A stretch of DNA of 43,791 nt from DASWOJ01 sp964242415 (GCA_964242415.1 CAXTAT010000038.1:1-43791), one strand, 5' to 3'; positions 7,717 through 16,712 are shown, counted from the stretch's first letter. Translations and numbers: made by a program. The notes: generated by a model not told the origin, from the letters alone.

Positions 7717-7884
7717 ACCCCCGGGCGCTGATGCGCGCCGACCGAGCTGACCTATCGCGGCTGGCACTCCGGCAGCCGCGTGGCGGCACATCCGGTGTGA
7801 CCAGGCAACAGCTACCAGGTTTGGCGCAACCCGCGCCTGGTTGGCGTCCTGGCAGCCTGAGAGGCGGTCGGCAGGGCGCTTGCC

Positions 7885-8724
7885 CTACCGTCCCACCACG
7901 CACTCGATCTGGCCATGCGGCTCGTCGGTGGCGATGAACACCATGTTGTCCGACGACAGCCCGAACGGCTCCAGCCGGGTCGGCAGGTAATGCTTGTTCG
8001 GGCACGCCATCCGGATCGTCGCCAGCTCCGGCACCGCCGCCAGCGCGGCCTCGCCCATGCGGAACAGGCTGTCCTGCACCCCGTGGCTGTAGGTGGTGGC
8101 GAACACCTCCAGCATCACGGCCAGCACGCGGGCGTTCGTCGCGTCGTAGTCGGCGGGCGCCGTCAGCCAGGTCCAGTGCGCGTCCATCGCCGTGGCCGCG
8201 ATGCGGTCGGTGGTCTCCGGCAGGGTCGTGTAGTCGTCCATCACGTAATCCACCCAGCCGGACGCGGTGGACTTCATGAAGGTGTAGCCGGCGATGCCCG
8301 ACGTGACCGTGGCGTCGCCGCCCCGCGGCGCCACCACCGTCACCGTGGGCTTGCCGTTGCCGTCCAGCACGAAGCTGTGCGGATGCAGGGTGCCGCCGAA
8401 GCTGGCGCGGGTCCAGCGCGTCTCGTGCAGCGACACCCGGGCCTGCTCCACCTGCGGGTAGCGTTGCAGGAACCGGGCGGCCAGCGCCTGGCCATAGACT
8501 TCGGCGCTGGCCGTCAGGTTCTCGCGGGCGACGATGTAGGCGATGTTCTTGATGGTGTCGGTGGCGATCACCGCCCGGTTGTCCCCGGCGGTGAACGAGG
8601 CGCCGAAGTCGCCATCGAGCATCGTCTGCACGCTCAGCTCGCGCACCTCGTTGTGGTCGCCGTCGCGGTGGACGCGCATGACTCGCACGCGGGCCTTGCC
8701 GTAGCTGTGGTGGATCAGCGGCAT
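7885..8724 (-). CDS. Urate oxidase (uricase)
   Basis: A cofactor-independent oxidase that converts urate and O2 to 5-hydroxyisourate. At 279 residues it is of normal length. The catalytic Lys-Thr pair is visible as K10 (HSYGKARV) and T57 (ATDTIKN), and the active-site His as H245 (CPNKHYLP). The T-fold signature VxLHETRW is at about 97-104. The start at 8724 has AAGGAG 7 nt upstream. It lies 12 nt downstream of the NCS2 permease stop, so the two form an operon for uptake and oxidation of urate. Hydroxyisourate hydrolase and OHCU decarboxylase genes are not in the window, so the later steps must be encoded elsewhere or occur spontaneously. Confidence 0.95.
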   Translation of the reverse strand: MPLIHHSYGKARVRVMRVHRDGDHNEVRELSVQTMLDGDFGASFTAGDNRAVIATDTIKNIAYIVARENLTASAEVYGQALAARFLQRYPQVEQARVSLHETRWTRASFGGTLHPHSFVLDGNGKPTVTVVAPRGGDATVTSGIAGYTFMKSTASGWVDYVMDDYTTLPETTDRIAATAMDAHWTWLTAPADYDATNARVLAVMLEVFATTYSHGVQDSLFRMGEAALAAVPELATIRMACPNKHYLPTRLEPFGLSSDNMVFIATDEPHGQIECVVGR

Positions 8725-8736
8725 CGGGCAGCTCCT

Positions 8737-10083
8737 TCAGGCGTGATCGGCGATGACCACCGGGGCGGCATGCCCATCGGCGGCCAGCTCGCCCGGGTTG
8801 AAGAACACGTTGAGCGCCACCGACACCACCGAGGCCAGCAGGATGCCGCTGTCCAGCACGGTCTTCAGCACCTCTGGCGCTGACTTGAACAGCGTCGGCG
8901 CCACCAGGGGGATCATGCCGAAGCCGATCGAGACGGCGACGATGAACACGTTGCCCCGGTGCTTCTCGTAGTCCACGCTGGCCAGGATGCGGATGCCGGT
9001 CGCCGCCACCATGCCGAACATCACCACCCCCGCGCCGCCCAGCACGCACTGCGGCACCGACGCCGCGACGAACGCCAGCTTCGGCAGCAGGCCCAGCAGC
9101 AGCATCACGACGCCGCCCACCACGCACACCATCGGGCTGGTGACGCCGGTGACGCCCACCAGCCCGACGTTCTGCGAGAACGAGGTGTAGGGGAACGTGT
9201 TGAAGATGCCGCCGATCAAGGTGCCCACCCCGTCCGCCCGCAGGCCGCGCGCCAGGTCGTCCTGCGTGACGGGCTTGCCGACCATGGTGCCGAGCGCCAG
9301 GAACATGCCCGTGCTCTCGATCATGATGACGACCATCACCAGGCACATCGACAGGCAGGCCACCAGGTCGAAGGTCGGGATGCCGAACTGCAGCGGCCTG
9401 ACGACCGCGAGCCACGGCTGGTCCTCCAGCCCCGACAGGCTGCCCCAGCCCAGCGCCAGCGTGAGCAGGTAGCCGACGATGATGCCGATCAGCACGGCGG
9501 TGTTGCGCAGGAACCCGGTGCCGAAGCGCAGCAGCAGCAGGATCACCGCCAGCACCAGCGCCGCCACCGCGAGGTAGCCCGGCGCCCCGAAGTCCGGCGC
9601 CTGCGGCCGCCCGCCGCCGATCCAGTTGATGCCCACCCGCATCAGCGTGATGCCGATCACCGTGATGATCGATCCCGTGACCACCGGGGGGAAGAACCGC
9701 AGCAGCCGGCTGATGAACGGCGCGATCACGATGCCGAACACCCCGGCCGCGATCACCGAGCCGAAGATCGCCTGCAGGCCGAGTGCCGGGTTGTTGGCCA
9801 TCGCCAGCATCGGCGACAGCGAGGCGAAGGTGACGCCCATCATCACCGGCAGCCGGATGCCGACGGGGCCGATGCCATACGCCTGGATGAAGGTGGCGAT
9901 GCCGCAGGCGAACAGGTCGGCGTTGATCAGCAGCGCCACCTGGTCCCGCGGCAGCTTCAGCGCCGCCCCCAGGATCAGCGGCACCGCCACCGCGCCGGCA
10001 TACATCACCAGCACGTGCTGGATGGCCAGGATGACCAGGCGAAGCGGTGGGGGCGTGACGGACGACAGCATCGGCTGTTGCAC
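8737..10083 (-). CDS. NCS2 family purine (xanthine/urate) permease
   Basis: A 448-residue transporter with about 12-14 hydrophobic segments. Typical NCS2 features are an early QHVLVMYAGAVAVPLILG helix, the FGSVIAAGVFGI region, the motif ESTGMFLALG near the middle, and the later GLVGVTGVTSP and GGAGVVMFGMVAATG segments. Urate and xanthine carriers of this family are proton symporters; the adjacent uricase makes urate or xanthine the likely substrate. I place the start at the GTG complementary to 10081-10083 because GGAG lies 7 nt upstream; an ATG at 10071 is also possible. It is the first gene of the permease-uricase operon and is divergent from the deaminase. Confidence 0.9.
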   Translation of the reverse strand: MQQPMLSSVTPPPLRLVILAIQHVLVMYAGAVAVPLILGAALKLPRDQVALLINADLFACGIATFIQAYGIGPVGIRLPVMMGVTFASLSPMLAMANNPALGLQAIFGSVIAAGVFGIVIAPFISRLLRFFPPVVTGSIITVIGITLMRVGINWIGGGRPQAPDFGAPGYLAVAALVLAVILLLLRFGTGFLRNTAVLIGIIVGYLLTLALGWGSLSGLEDQPWLAVVRPLQFGIPTFDLVACLSMCLVMVVIMIESTGMFLALGTMVGKPVTQDDLARGLRADGVGTLIGGIFNTFPYTSFSQNVGLVGVTGVTSPMVCVVGGVVMLLLGLLPKLAFVAASVPQCVLGGAGVVMFGMVAATGIRILASVDYEKHRGNVFIVAVSIGFGMIPLVAPTLFKSAPEVLKTVLDSGILLASVVSVALNVFFNPGELAADGHAAPVVIADHA

Positions 10084-10205
10084 TGGGGTGCTCCTGTTTG
10101 CGCTTGCTTTGCTCACGCAAACGTCATGCCATAGGGCGATGATGGCAATCCTCCTCGGCTGCGACCGGTCCACCCGGTGCCTTGCTGGTCCCCGTCGCCT
10201 CGTTC

Positions 10206-10309
10206 GTCATTGCGAGGAGCGCTTGCGACGCGGCGATCCAGGGGCCGTTGGACCGGAGCGCAGCCCGTGCGCCCCTGGATCGCCGCGCCGAAGCCGGCTC
10301 ACGATGACG
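10206..10309. repeat. Family B intergenic repeat, copy 1
   Basis: A roughly 104-bp imperfect palindrome beginning GTCATTGCGAGGAGC and ending with its complement near ACGATGAC. The inner arms GGCGATCCAGGGGC and GCCCCTGGATCGCC pair perfectly. It sits between the permease and deaminase genes. Confidence 0.88.
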
Positions 10310-10359
10310 GCGGCTGATGGGGTGCAGCAGCTTGGGGAACGCAGCAGGGAGCAGGCGGC

Positions 10360-11721
10360 ATGATGCAGAAGCCCGACGCGCTGTGGCTGCGCAACCCGCT
10401 GGCCGTGCTGGGTGACGCCCCGGGCGGGATCGTCGTGCAGGACGGGCGCATCGTCGAACTGGTGCCAATGGGTGGCGCTCCCAGCCGGCCGGCCGAGGTT
10501 TGGGACGCCAGCCGCCATGTCGTGCTGCCGGGTCTGGTCAATACGCACCACCACTTCTACCAGACGCTCACCCGCTGCCTGCCGGCCGCGATGGGCCGCA
10601 CCCTGTTCGGCTGGCTGCAGGCGCTGTATCCCGTGTGGGCGCGGCTGACGCCGGAGGCGCTGGACGCGGCGGTGACGGTGGCGATGGCCGAGCTGCTGCT
10701 GTCGGGCTGCACCACCACGACCGACCACCACTACGTGTTTCCGCCGGGGCTGGAGGACGCCATTGGCATCGAAGCGGCGGCGGCGGCGCGCCTGGGCATA
10801 CGCGCCGTGCTGACGCGCGGCTCCATGGACCTGTCGCAGCGCGACGGCGGGCTGCCGCCCGACAGCGTGGTGCAGGACCTGGACACCATCCTGGACAGCA
10901 GCGCCAGCCTGATCGACCGCCTGCACGACCCGGCGCCGCACGCGATGCTGCAGATCGCCCTGGCCCCGTGCTCGCCGTTTTCCGTCACCACGCGGCTGAT
11001 GCGGGACACGGCGGCGCTGGCGGCGCAGCGCGGCGTGCGGCTGCACACGCACCTGGCCGAGACCGCGGACGAGGCGGCGTTCTGCCAGGCCCGGTTCGGC
11101 TGCACCCCGCTGGATTACCTGGAGGAGTGCGGCTGGCTGCGGCCGGGCACCTGGCTGGCGCACGGCATCCACTTCACCGCGCCCGAGGTCGCCCGGCTGG
11201 GCCGCGCCCGGGTCGGCGTCACGCATTGCCCGTGCAGCAACCAACTGATCGCCTCCGGGATTTGCCGGGTCTGCGAGTTGGAGGCGGCCGGCGTTCCGGT
11301 CGGGCTGGGGGTGGACGGATCGGCGTCCAATGACGCGTCCAACCTGATGCAGGAGGTGCGGGCGGCCTTCCTGCTGCAACGCGGGGTGAACGGGGTGGAG
11401 GCGGTCAGCCATCTCGATGCGTTGCGCTGGGCGACCGCGGGTTCGGCCGACTGCATCGGGCGGCCGGAACTGGGGCGAATCGCGGTCGGGGCGGCGGCAG
11501 ACCTGGCGCTGTTCAGGCTGGACGACCTGCGGTTCTCCGGCGCTGGCGATCCGTTGGCGGCGGTCGTGCTGTGCGGCGCGCACCGGGCGGACCGCGTGAT
11601 GGTGGCGGGGCGGTGGGCGGTGGAGGATGGGCAGATACCCGGGCTGGACCTGGCGGCGCTGATGGCCCGGCATGGCCTTGCTGCCCGGGCCCTTGCAGCT
11701 GGGGGCCTTGCCGCCGGGTGA
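10360..11721 (+). CDS. 8-oxoguanine deaminase-like amidohydrolase
   Basis: A 453-residue metal-dependent hydrolase of the TrzN/AtzA/guanine-deaminase branch. The first metal site is the PGLVNTHHHFYQTL strand (about residues 53-66). Further ligands are in HTHLAE (about 228-233) and the late GVDGSASND aspartate (about 314-322). The N-terminal LWLRNPLAVL strand and the closing VMVAGRWAVEDG belong to the composite beta-sandwich. The family includes enzymes turning 8-oxoguanine into urate, which fits the divergent uricase/permease pair: the product of this enzyme is the substrate of the other. Guanine or another N-heterocycle cannot be excluded. Two adjacent ATGs (10360, 10363) follow a GGGAG. Confidence 0.85.
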   Translation: MMQKPDALWLRNPLAVLGDAPGGIVVQDGRIVELVPMGGAPSRPAEVWDASRHVVLPGLVNTHHHFYQTLTRCLPAAMGRTLFGWLQALYPVWARLTPEALDAAVTVAMAELLLSGCTTTTDHHYVFPPGLEDAIGIEAAAAARLGIRAVLTRGSMDLSQRDGGLPPDSVVQDLDTILDSSASLIDRLHDPAPHAMLQIALAPCSPFSVTTRLMRDTAALAAQRGVRLHTHLAETADEAAFCQARFGCTPLDYLEECGWLRPGTWLAHGIHFTAPEVARLGRARVGVTHCPCSNQLIASGICRVCELEAAGVPVGLGVDGSASNDASNLMQEVRAAFLLQRGVNGVEAVSHLDALRWATAGSADCIGRPELGRIAVGAAADLALFRLDDLRFSGAGDPLAAVVLCGAHRADRVMVAGRWAVEDGQIPGLDLAALMARHGLAARALAAGGLAAG

Positions 11722-12065
11722 TCTCCGGGGGCGTCGTGATGTCCCTGAATGCGCTGCCTACAACTTAGGCGATTTTGCCTGCCCCGGCGGGCACTCGATC
11801 CGTCTCTGCCGGAATCGGCGCGATCCGGCTCGCGGGCCCCTCCAGGGCGTGCTTGCCTGGCCTGGCGCCCGGTCGGGCTGGCGGGGTGGCCGCGACCGCG
11901 TTCGTTGCCGCTTCGATTCTTATGCGGCCCGCGTTGCGTTTTTGCAACAGCGCGCAGTCGGAACTTAGTTTCGTAACGTTCCTGCGATCATGTTCACATT
12001 TCTGGCATAGGTCTTGCTGCTGCCCCCCGGCAATCAAGCAGCCTTTTGTGTGGAGCAGCATACCA
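11722..12065. other. Intergenic leader of the Tsx-like porin gene
   Basis: No coding region is supported. A small hairpin GTTGC/GCAAC with a 6-nt loop is at 11933-11948, and the 11950-12065 part is less GC-rich than its surroundings, as expected for a promoter. GGAG occurs 10 nt before the porin start. No clear -35/-10 pair could be fixed. Confidence 0.4.
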
Positions 12066-12944
12066 ATGACCTTTGTTCGGACGGCAAAAGCCGCAGCGGT
12101 CCTAGCAGTGCTGGCGGCGGCGCCTTGCGAGGCGTACGCGTGGGGTATCGACTACCAGGATACCTACCTCAGCATCCGCTACCTTCCCGAGGACAAGCAG
12201 CCGGGCCATGCGAAGGACGTGAACGAGGTTGCTGGCAACATCTCCTACGCGAACGGCTGGACCTATGGCTCGAACTTCGCCAGCATCGACTTCGAGGACT
12301 TCAACTACCGTGGCGATGCCGCCAACAGCGTCTTTGGCCGGGCCGACTCCAACTCGGCCGAGGTGTATGCGGTGTTCCGCTCGGTGCTGAGCGGGAACAA
12401 GGTCACTGGCAGCAACATGTTCTCGTTTGGCCCGATCCGGGACGTGGGAATCCTGCTCGGCTTCGACTTCGACACGCAGAACGACGCGTTCGGCTCGTAT
12501 AAGAAGCTGATCACCTTTGGGCCGCAGTTCTCGTTCAACCTGCCGCGCGGCTTCCTCAACGTCACCCTGGGGCTGTCGCATGAGTGGGACACCAACGGCT
12601 TCCTGACCAACGGCAACGGCACCAACTTCAACCCGGCCTTCACGATCGAGACGGCCTGGGCCTATCCGTTCGCGGTCGGCAAGATCCCGCTGAACTTCAC
12701 CGGCTTCGCCAACCTGATCACCCCCAAGGGCAAGGGCGCGACGGGCGACTTCAACCATGGGCTTGAGGTCCTGGTGCATCCGAAGCTGATGGTCGATGTC
12801 GGGGAGCTCATCGGCTATACGCCGAAGAAGCTGGAGGCCGGCGTCGGCTTTGAGTACTGGCACAACAAGTTCGGCGACGTGTTTCCGTATGCCTCGGGGA
12901 CGGAGCAGAAATCGGTGTTCGTCGAGGTCGGCTACCACTACTGA
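12066..12944 (+). CDS. Tsx-like nucleoside-specific outer-membrane channel
   Basis: A 292-residue exported beta-barrel. The signal peptide (about 1-24) has a KAAAVLAVLAA core and an A-Y-A cleavage region. The mature part starts WGIDYQDTYLSIRYLPE and continues with alternating aromatic strands such as GWTYGSNFASIDFEDFNY, EVYAVFRSVLSGNKVTG and a closing strand SVFVEVGYHY with aromatic C-terminus, as in the Tsx/nucleoside channel family. It would let nucleosides or related solutes cross the outer membrane. It lies close to 8-oxoguanine deaminase, NCS2 permease and uricase genes, which supports a role in purine uptake. The start at 12066 is set by the signal peptide; longer in-frame upstream sequence is not conserved-looking. 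Confidence 0.85.
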   Translation: MTFVRTAKAAAVLAVLAAAPCEAYAWGIDYQDTYLSIRYLPEDKQPGHAKDVNEVAGNISYANGWTYGSNFASIDFEDFNYRGDAANSVFGRADSNSAEVYAVFRSVLSGNKVTGSNMFSFGPIRDVGILLGFDFDTQNDAFGSYKKLITFGPQFSFNLPRGFLNVTLGLSHEWDTNGFLTNGNGTNFNPAFTIETAWAYPFAVGKIPLNFTGFANLITPKGKGATGDFNHGLEVLVHPKLMVDVGELIGYTPKKLEAGVGFEYWHNKFGDVFPYASGTEQKSVFVEVGYHY

Positions 12945-13132
12945 CCGCCGGTTGCCTGCCGACGGTTTCGCTGCCGCCGGTTGGACCCAGCCTAATCTCC
13001 CTTGGCAGGAGCTGGATGCAACTGTTCGCGCCCGGCGGCGTTGCGGTTTTCTACGCTGTCCAGGATGTGAAGCCCGGTCTGCCGGCAAGCCGTCCTTGAA
13101 CGTTGACCTTCCATCAGAGGGATACACACAAA

Positions 13133-13369
13133 ATGCGCTATAAGTCCTTGTTTGCCATCGGCTTGCTGCTCGGCCTGAGTTCAGGGCTTGCCGCTGCCCA
13201 GACCACCGCGCCGGGACCTACCCGCAACCCTGTGCTGGGTGATCCCGGCACCAAGAACCCATCGGCCCGGCCCAGCGCCGCGGCTGAGGCCAAGGCGGAC
13301 AAGCAGCCGCGGGGCACCGAAGACGGCAACCAGCCGGACCGTGCGGCGGCCGGCGGCGGCGCCCGATAG
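13133..13369 (+). CDS. Small secreted protein, unknown function
   Basis: A 78-residue product. The first about 21 residues form a clear signal peptide (KSLFAIGLLLGLSSGLAAAQ). The mature part is disordered, rich in Pro, Ala, Asn, Lys and Gly. The ATG at 13133 follows AGAGGGA at a good distance. I do not recognise a family; small secreted Pro/Ala-rich peptides like this are common in the group. It follows the porin gene by about 190 bp on the same strand and is followed by a 9-bp-stem hairpin. Confidence 0.65.
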   Translation: MRYKSLFAIGLLLGLSSGLAAAQTTAPGPTRNPVLGDPGTKNPSARPSAAAEAKADKQPRGTEDGNQPDRAAAGGGAR

Positions 13370-13381
13370 CCCTCTCAGGTT

Positions 13382-13412
13382 GTTGACGGCGCGGATGCAG
13401 GGTGCCGTCAAC
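13382..13412 (+). terminator. Stem-loop after the small secreted protein gene
   Basis: A perfect 9-bp stem (GTTGACGGC at 13382-13390 with GCCGTCAAC at 13404-13412) and a 13-nt loop, starting 12 nt after the stop. No T-tract follows, so termination is plausible but not shown. Confidence 0.45.
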
Positions 13413-13429
13413 GGATGACCGGCATTGAT

Positions 13430-14524
13430 GGGCGGGGGCACGTCGGCGTTGGGACCTCTCAACGCTGGACGGGTTCCCTGAGGCTCGGCCGTCCCATGCC
13501 GCTTGGGCATAGGCACCGTGCGGCATACTGATCACGACCGGCTTCGACCGCCCCGGCGGTAGTCCAGCCATGGTGCAGGTGTAGGCAGCTTCGTCCGAAT
13601 TGCCGGGGCCATGTATGCCGCCGGGGATCAGCTTGGCAGTGCTTGTCATCACGCCCGCTTAACACTTTCCCCGGTCTGAACCCGCGCAGCGTCATTCTGC
13701 GGGACGGTCTGCACCGCCTCGTCCTGGTGGCAACGCCGCAACTCCGGCCATGCAGGGACGCCTTGGCGACATGGGATGGCCGGTTCGCCACTGCCTTGCC
13801 AGCCGGCTTCACCGTTCGGGCGAACAGCCCGGCCTCCAGCGTTGCTGTGTCCTTGACCATGTACTTGAATACCACCAGCGGCTTCGGCCTCATCTTGGCG
13901 CCAACGAGTGGGCATCACCCATCGTGGGCCATGGTGAGGATGTAGGCTGCCTGCTTTTGCAGCAGCGGATCGACGTTGAAGCCCTGCCTGAGCACTGATG
14001 CCAACCGCCGAAAGTTCTGACCGCTAAGGGCATCGTCATTGCGAGCCGCGCTTGCGGCGTGGCGATCCAGAACCGCACGCGCAGCCCTTGGCGTCCCCTA
14101 TGCCGCGCCGAGGCCGGCTCGCAATGACAGGGGCCAGTTGGGATCGACAGGTCAGAACTTCTGGCATTTGGTATCAGGCGCCCCTGGGTCTGCCCATGGT
14201 GGCCAGCTTGAGCGTGTTCATCCACGCCAGGAACGGATGCCCGTTGCCGGAAAATCCGACGCCCGGCGTGTTCGCCGTTGACCCGGCGGCAGGCCAGCGC
14301 CATGCCCGAATGCTCGACCACCTGGGCGATGGTGACCAGCGGCTCGCCTCCGTGCCGCGCTGCCAGGGCTGAGGGCATCCAGTCCGCGATGGCATCTGCC
14401 CGGGGCGCGGGTTCCAGCTTGCGGCATGACCACCAAAATCCCACGCAGGGGCGGGTTCCCGGCATAGGCGCCTGCCTGCGGTTTCAGGCTCCCCTCCGGC
14501 TGGCAGGCCGCTCGGCGCGCCCGG
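13430..14524 (-). other. Gene-poor interval with decayed minus-strand coding
   Basis: No intact gene is supported. On the minus strand, protein-like fragments change frame and meet stops: about 13915-14010 (QNFRRLASVLRQ...LTMAHDG then stop), about 13780-13893 (PLVVFKYMVKDTATLEAGL, which vaguely resembles a GyrI-like effector domain), and two out-of-frame pieces at about 14175-14420 (LVTIAQVVEHSG and GVGFSGNGHPFLAW). This looks like one or two old genes broken by frameshifts. A family B repeat sits in the middle at 14035-14129. Assignments of the fragments are tentative. Confidence 0.4.
14035..14129. repeat. Family B intergenic repeat, copy 2
   Basis: It begins GTCATTGCGAGCCGCGCTTG and ends GGCCGGCTCGCAATGAC. 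The inner arms are partly decayed compared with copies 1 and 3. It lies inside the degenerate interval. Confidence 0.85.
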
Positions 14525-15268
14525 CTACGGCCCGATGAGCTGCCCGCCGTCCACGACGATGCTCTGCCCCGTGACCCAGCTTGCCGCCGGTGACGCCAGG
14601 AACAGCACGACGTTTGCGATCTCCTCCGGGCGGCCCATGCGGCCGAACGGGATGCTGGCCAGCGTGGCGTCGTAGAGCGCCGGGTCCTCGGTGCGCCGCC
14701 GCTCCCAGGTGCCGCCGGGGAACTCGACCGAGCCGGGGGCGACGCAGTTCACCCGGATGCCGCGGCGGGCCAGCATCTTGGCCTGGCTTGCGGTGTAGTG
14801 CATCACCGCCGCCTTCACTGCGCCATACGGGGCCGAGCGCGACGTGGCGCGCAGGGCCGAGATGGAGGCGATGTTGATGATGCTGCCGCTGGGTCCGAGC
14901 AGCGGGATGGCGGCGTGGCTGCCGCGCACGACCGCCATCACGTCCACCGCCAGGGACGCCGCCCAGCCGGCCTCGTCATCGGTCTGGCCGAAGCCGGAGG
15001 CGTTGTTCACCAGCACGTCCAGCCCGCCCAGCGCCGCCGCTGCCGCCGGCACGTAGCGCGCGATGGCGTCGGCGTCGGCCAGGTCGCAGGGGGCTGCGTG
15101 GGCCAGGACGCCCAGGGCCTCGATCTCCTGGCGGGCGGTGTCGAGCGGCCCGGCGCCGCGGGCGCAGATCGAGACCGCGGCGCCAGCGGCGGCGAAGCCC
15201 AGGGCGATCGAGCGGCCGATGCCGCGGCTGCCGCCCATGACGATGACGCGCTTGCCGGTGAAGTCCAT
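14525..15268 (-). CDS. SDR family oxidoreductase
   Basis: A 247-residue classical short-chain dehydrogenase. The cofactor motif GGSRGIG is at about 12-18, NNASG at about 88-92 (a variant of NNAG), the catalytic Ser in the NIASISAL strand, and the Tyr-Lys pair in APYGAVKAAV. The C-terminus ends VDGGQLIGP, as in 3-oxoacyl-ACP-reductase-like members. It reduces or oxidises a carbonyl/alcohol with NAD(P)H; the substrate is unknown. AGGAGG lies 7 nt before the start. It is divergent from the Gfo/Idh/MocA gene and probably shares a control region with it. Confidence 0.88.
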   Translation of the reverse strand: MDFTGKRVIVMGGSRGIGRSIALGFAAAGAAVSICARGAGPLDTARQEIEALGVLAHAAPCDLADADAIARYVPAAAAALGGLDVLVNNASGFGQTDDEAGWAASLAVDVMAVVRGSHAAIPLLGPSGSIINIASISALRATSRSAPYGAVKAAVMHYTASQAKMLARRGIRVNCVAPGSVEFPGGTWERRRTEDPALYDATLASIPFGRMGRPEEIANVVLFLASPAASWVTGQSIVVDGGQLIGP

Positions 15269-15365
15269 GGGTCCGCCTCCTGTAGAAAGGGACAGTGTCA
15301 GCGACAGAAACGCTGGCTTATCCCCGCGTCGAGGTCAAACCATCCTGTTAGCCAGCCTGGCCGAC

Positions 15366-15386
15366 CGAAGCGTGCATTGCGCTTCG
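15366..15386. promoter_or_regulatory. Inverted repeat in the SDR/Gfo divergent region
   Basis: Perfect 7-bp arms CGAAGCG and CGCTTCG separated by 7 nt, 27 nt before the ATG at 15414. It could be an operator for the divergent pair or an mRNA hairpin. No regulator gene adjoins. Confidence 0.35.
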
Positions 15387-15413
15387 CGCGGCCGCCGCGA
15401 GGAGGATCACAGC

Positions 15414-16499
15414 ATGGCAATACGGGTCGGGATCATCGGTGCGAGCGCCGAAGGCGGCTGGGCGCGGGACGGGCACGTTCCCGCGGTCCAGGCGCTCGAC
15501 GGCTTGGAGTTCGCCGCGGTCGCCACGAACAGCCAGCGGACGGCAGATGCGGCCGCCCGGGCCTTTGGCGTTTCGGCTGCCTATGGCAGCGGCATCGACT
15601 TGATCCGGGCGCCCGGCATCGACCTGGTGACGGTCGCCACCCGGGTTCCGGACCATCGTGAGCTGGTGCTGGCTGCGCTCGAGGCCGGCAAGCACGTGTA
15701 TAGCGAGTGGCCGCTCGGGGCCGGACTGGGCGAGACCGGCGAGATGGCCGCCGCCGCCGGCGCAGCGGGCGTCCACACCGCCATCGGCCTGCAGCTCCGG
15801 GGCAGTCCCGTGGTCCGGCGCGCACGCGAGCTGATCGTGTCGGGCACGGTCGGACGCGTGCTCGGCATCAGCGTGTACTCCGCCACCGCCGGGTTCGGGC
15901 CGGAGGTGCCGGCGCCCTACCTTTACCTGGAAGCGCCCGAGAACTTTGCGAACCTCGTCACCATCCAGGGTGCTCACACGGTCGATCTGGCGATCACGGT
16001 CGCCGGTGGCCTTGAGGACCTGAGTGCGCTGGCAACGGCGCAGTACCCGGAGATCAAGGTTGGCGACGCGGGTGAGAGGCGGGCACGCACCACGTTCGAC
16101 CACTTGCTGCTTCAGGGCCGCCTGGTGGGAGGGGGCACGCTGTCGGTCGAGGTTGCCGGCGGGCGTCCAGCAGAGACGCCGTTCCGCTTGGAGGTCACAG
16201 GCGAGGCGGGCGTCCTGCGGCTGGATGGAGGCGCCGCACGTGGGTTCCAGTCGGGCCGCTTGAGGCTCTCGCTGGACGGCGTGCCGCAGCCTGTGGACGA
16301 GGGGGCGCTGGCCGCCATGCCTGACGCAGCCGCCAATGTTGCCGGCGTCTATGCGGCGCTGCGCGACGATATCGCCCAGGGCACGTTCACCGTTGCGGGC
16401 TTTGGCCATGCGGCGAGGCTCACCCGGCTTGTAACCGATCTGCTGTCATCCTCGCGTACCGGGAGCCGGATCAAGGGGGTTGATTGGCCTGAGCACTGA
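15414..16499 (+). CDS. Gfo/Idh/MocA family oxidoreductase
   Basis: A 361-residue NAD(P)-dependent oxidoreductase. The N-terminal Rossmann fold opens IRVGIIGASAEGGWARDGH, and the family EKP-like motif appears as YSEWPLGA at about residues 100-107, with the usual Lys replaced by Trp-Pro context. The second alpha/beta domain begins near 125 and contains the long GAHTVDLAITVAGG helix with the His that often acts in catalysis. Such fungal-Gal80-like members act on sugars or sugar-like compounds, or regulate. GGAGG lies about 8 nt upstream of the ATG. It is divergent from the SDR; the pair could act on one metabolite. Confidence 0.85.
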   Translation: MAIRVGIIGASAEGGWARDGHVPAVQALDGLEFAAVATNSQRTADAAARAFGVSAAYGSGIDLIRAPGIDLVTVATRVPDHRELVLAALEAGKHVYSEWPLGAGLGETGEMAAAAGAAGVHTAIGLQLRGSPVVRRARELIVSGTVGRVLGISVYSATAGFGPEVPAPYLYLEAPENFANLVTIQGAHTVDLAITVAGGLEDLSALATAQYPEIKVGDAGERRARTTFDHLLLQGRLVGGGTLSVEVAGGRPAETPFRLEVTGEAGVLRLDGGAARGFQSGRLRLSLDGVPQPVDEGALAAMPDAAANVAGVYAALRDDIAQGTFTVAGFGHAARLTRLVTDLLSSSRTGSRIKGVDWPEH

Positions 16500-16557
16500 T
16501 CTTGTGCGGATGGCCCTGCGCGTTGACTTCCTGCGATGCCGCAGCCAATCAGCCGAT

Positions 16558-16660
16558 GTCATTGCGAGCCGGCTTCGGCGTGGCAATCCAGGGGGGCACG
16601 GGCTGGGGTTCTGGTCTTGCACCCCTGGATTGCCGCGTCGCAAGTGCTCCTCGCAATGAC
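16558..16660. repeat. Family B intergenic repeat, copy 3
   Basis: Begins GTCATTGCGAGCCGGCTTCG and ends CTCCTCGCAATGAC. The inner arms GGCAATCCAGGGG and CCCCTGGATTGCC pair perfectly. It lies between the Gfo/Idh/MocA and the convergent monooxygenase genes. Confidence 0.9.
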
Positions 16661-16712
16661 AGGCGGGACATTACCAGGGGGGGCAGTGACAGGCGGGGCA
16701 ATGACGGGCGGG
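16654..16712. repeat. CARTGACRGGCGGG units in 15-bp register
   Basis: Three 14-bp units at 16654-16667, 16684-16697 and 16699-16712, spaced 30 and 15 bp. They look like amplification of the terminal sequence of the adjacent family B repeat. Noncoding. Confidence 0.7.

Noticed and set aside
7610..10120. An 836-codon minus-strand frame across the permease and uricase genes
   Set aside because: It is a frame shadow with Arg/Gly/His-rich composition; the two real proteins in other frames have full catalytic and membrane features.
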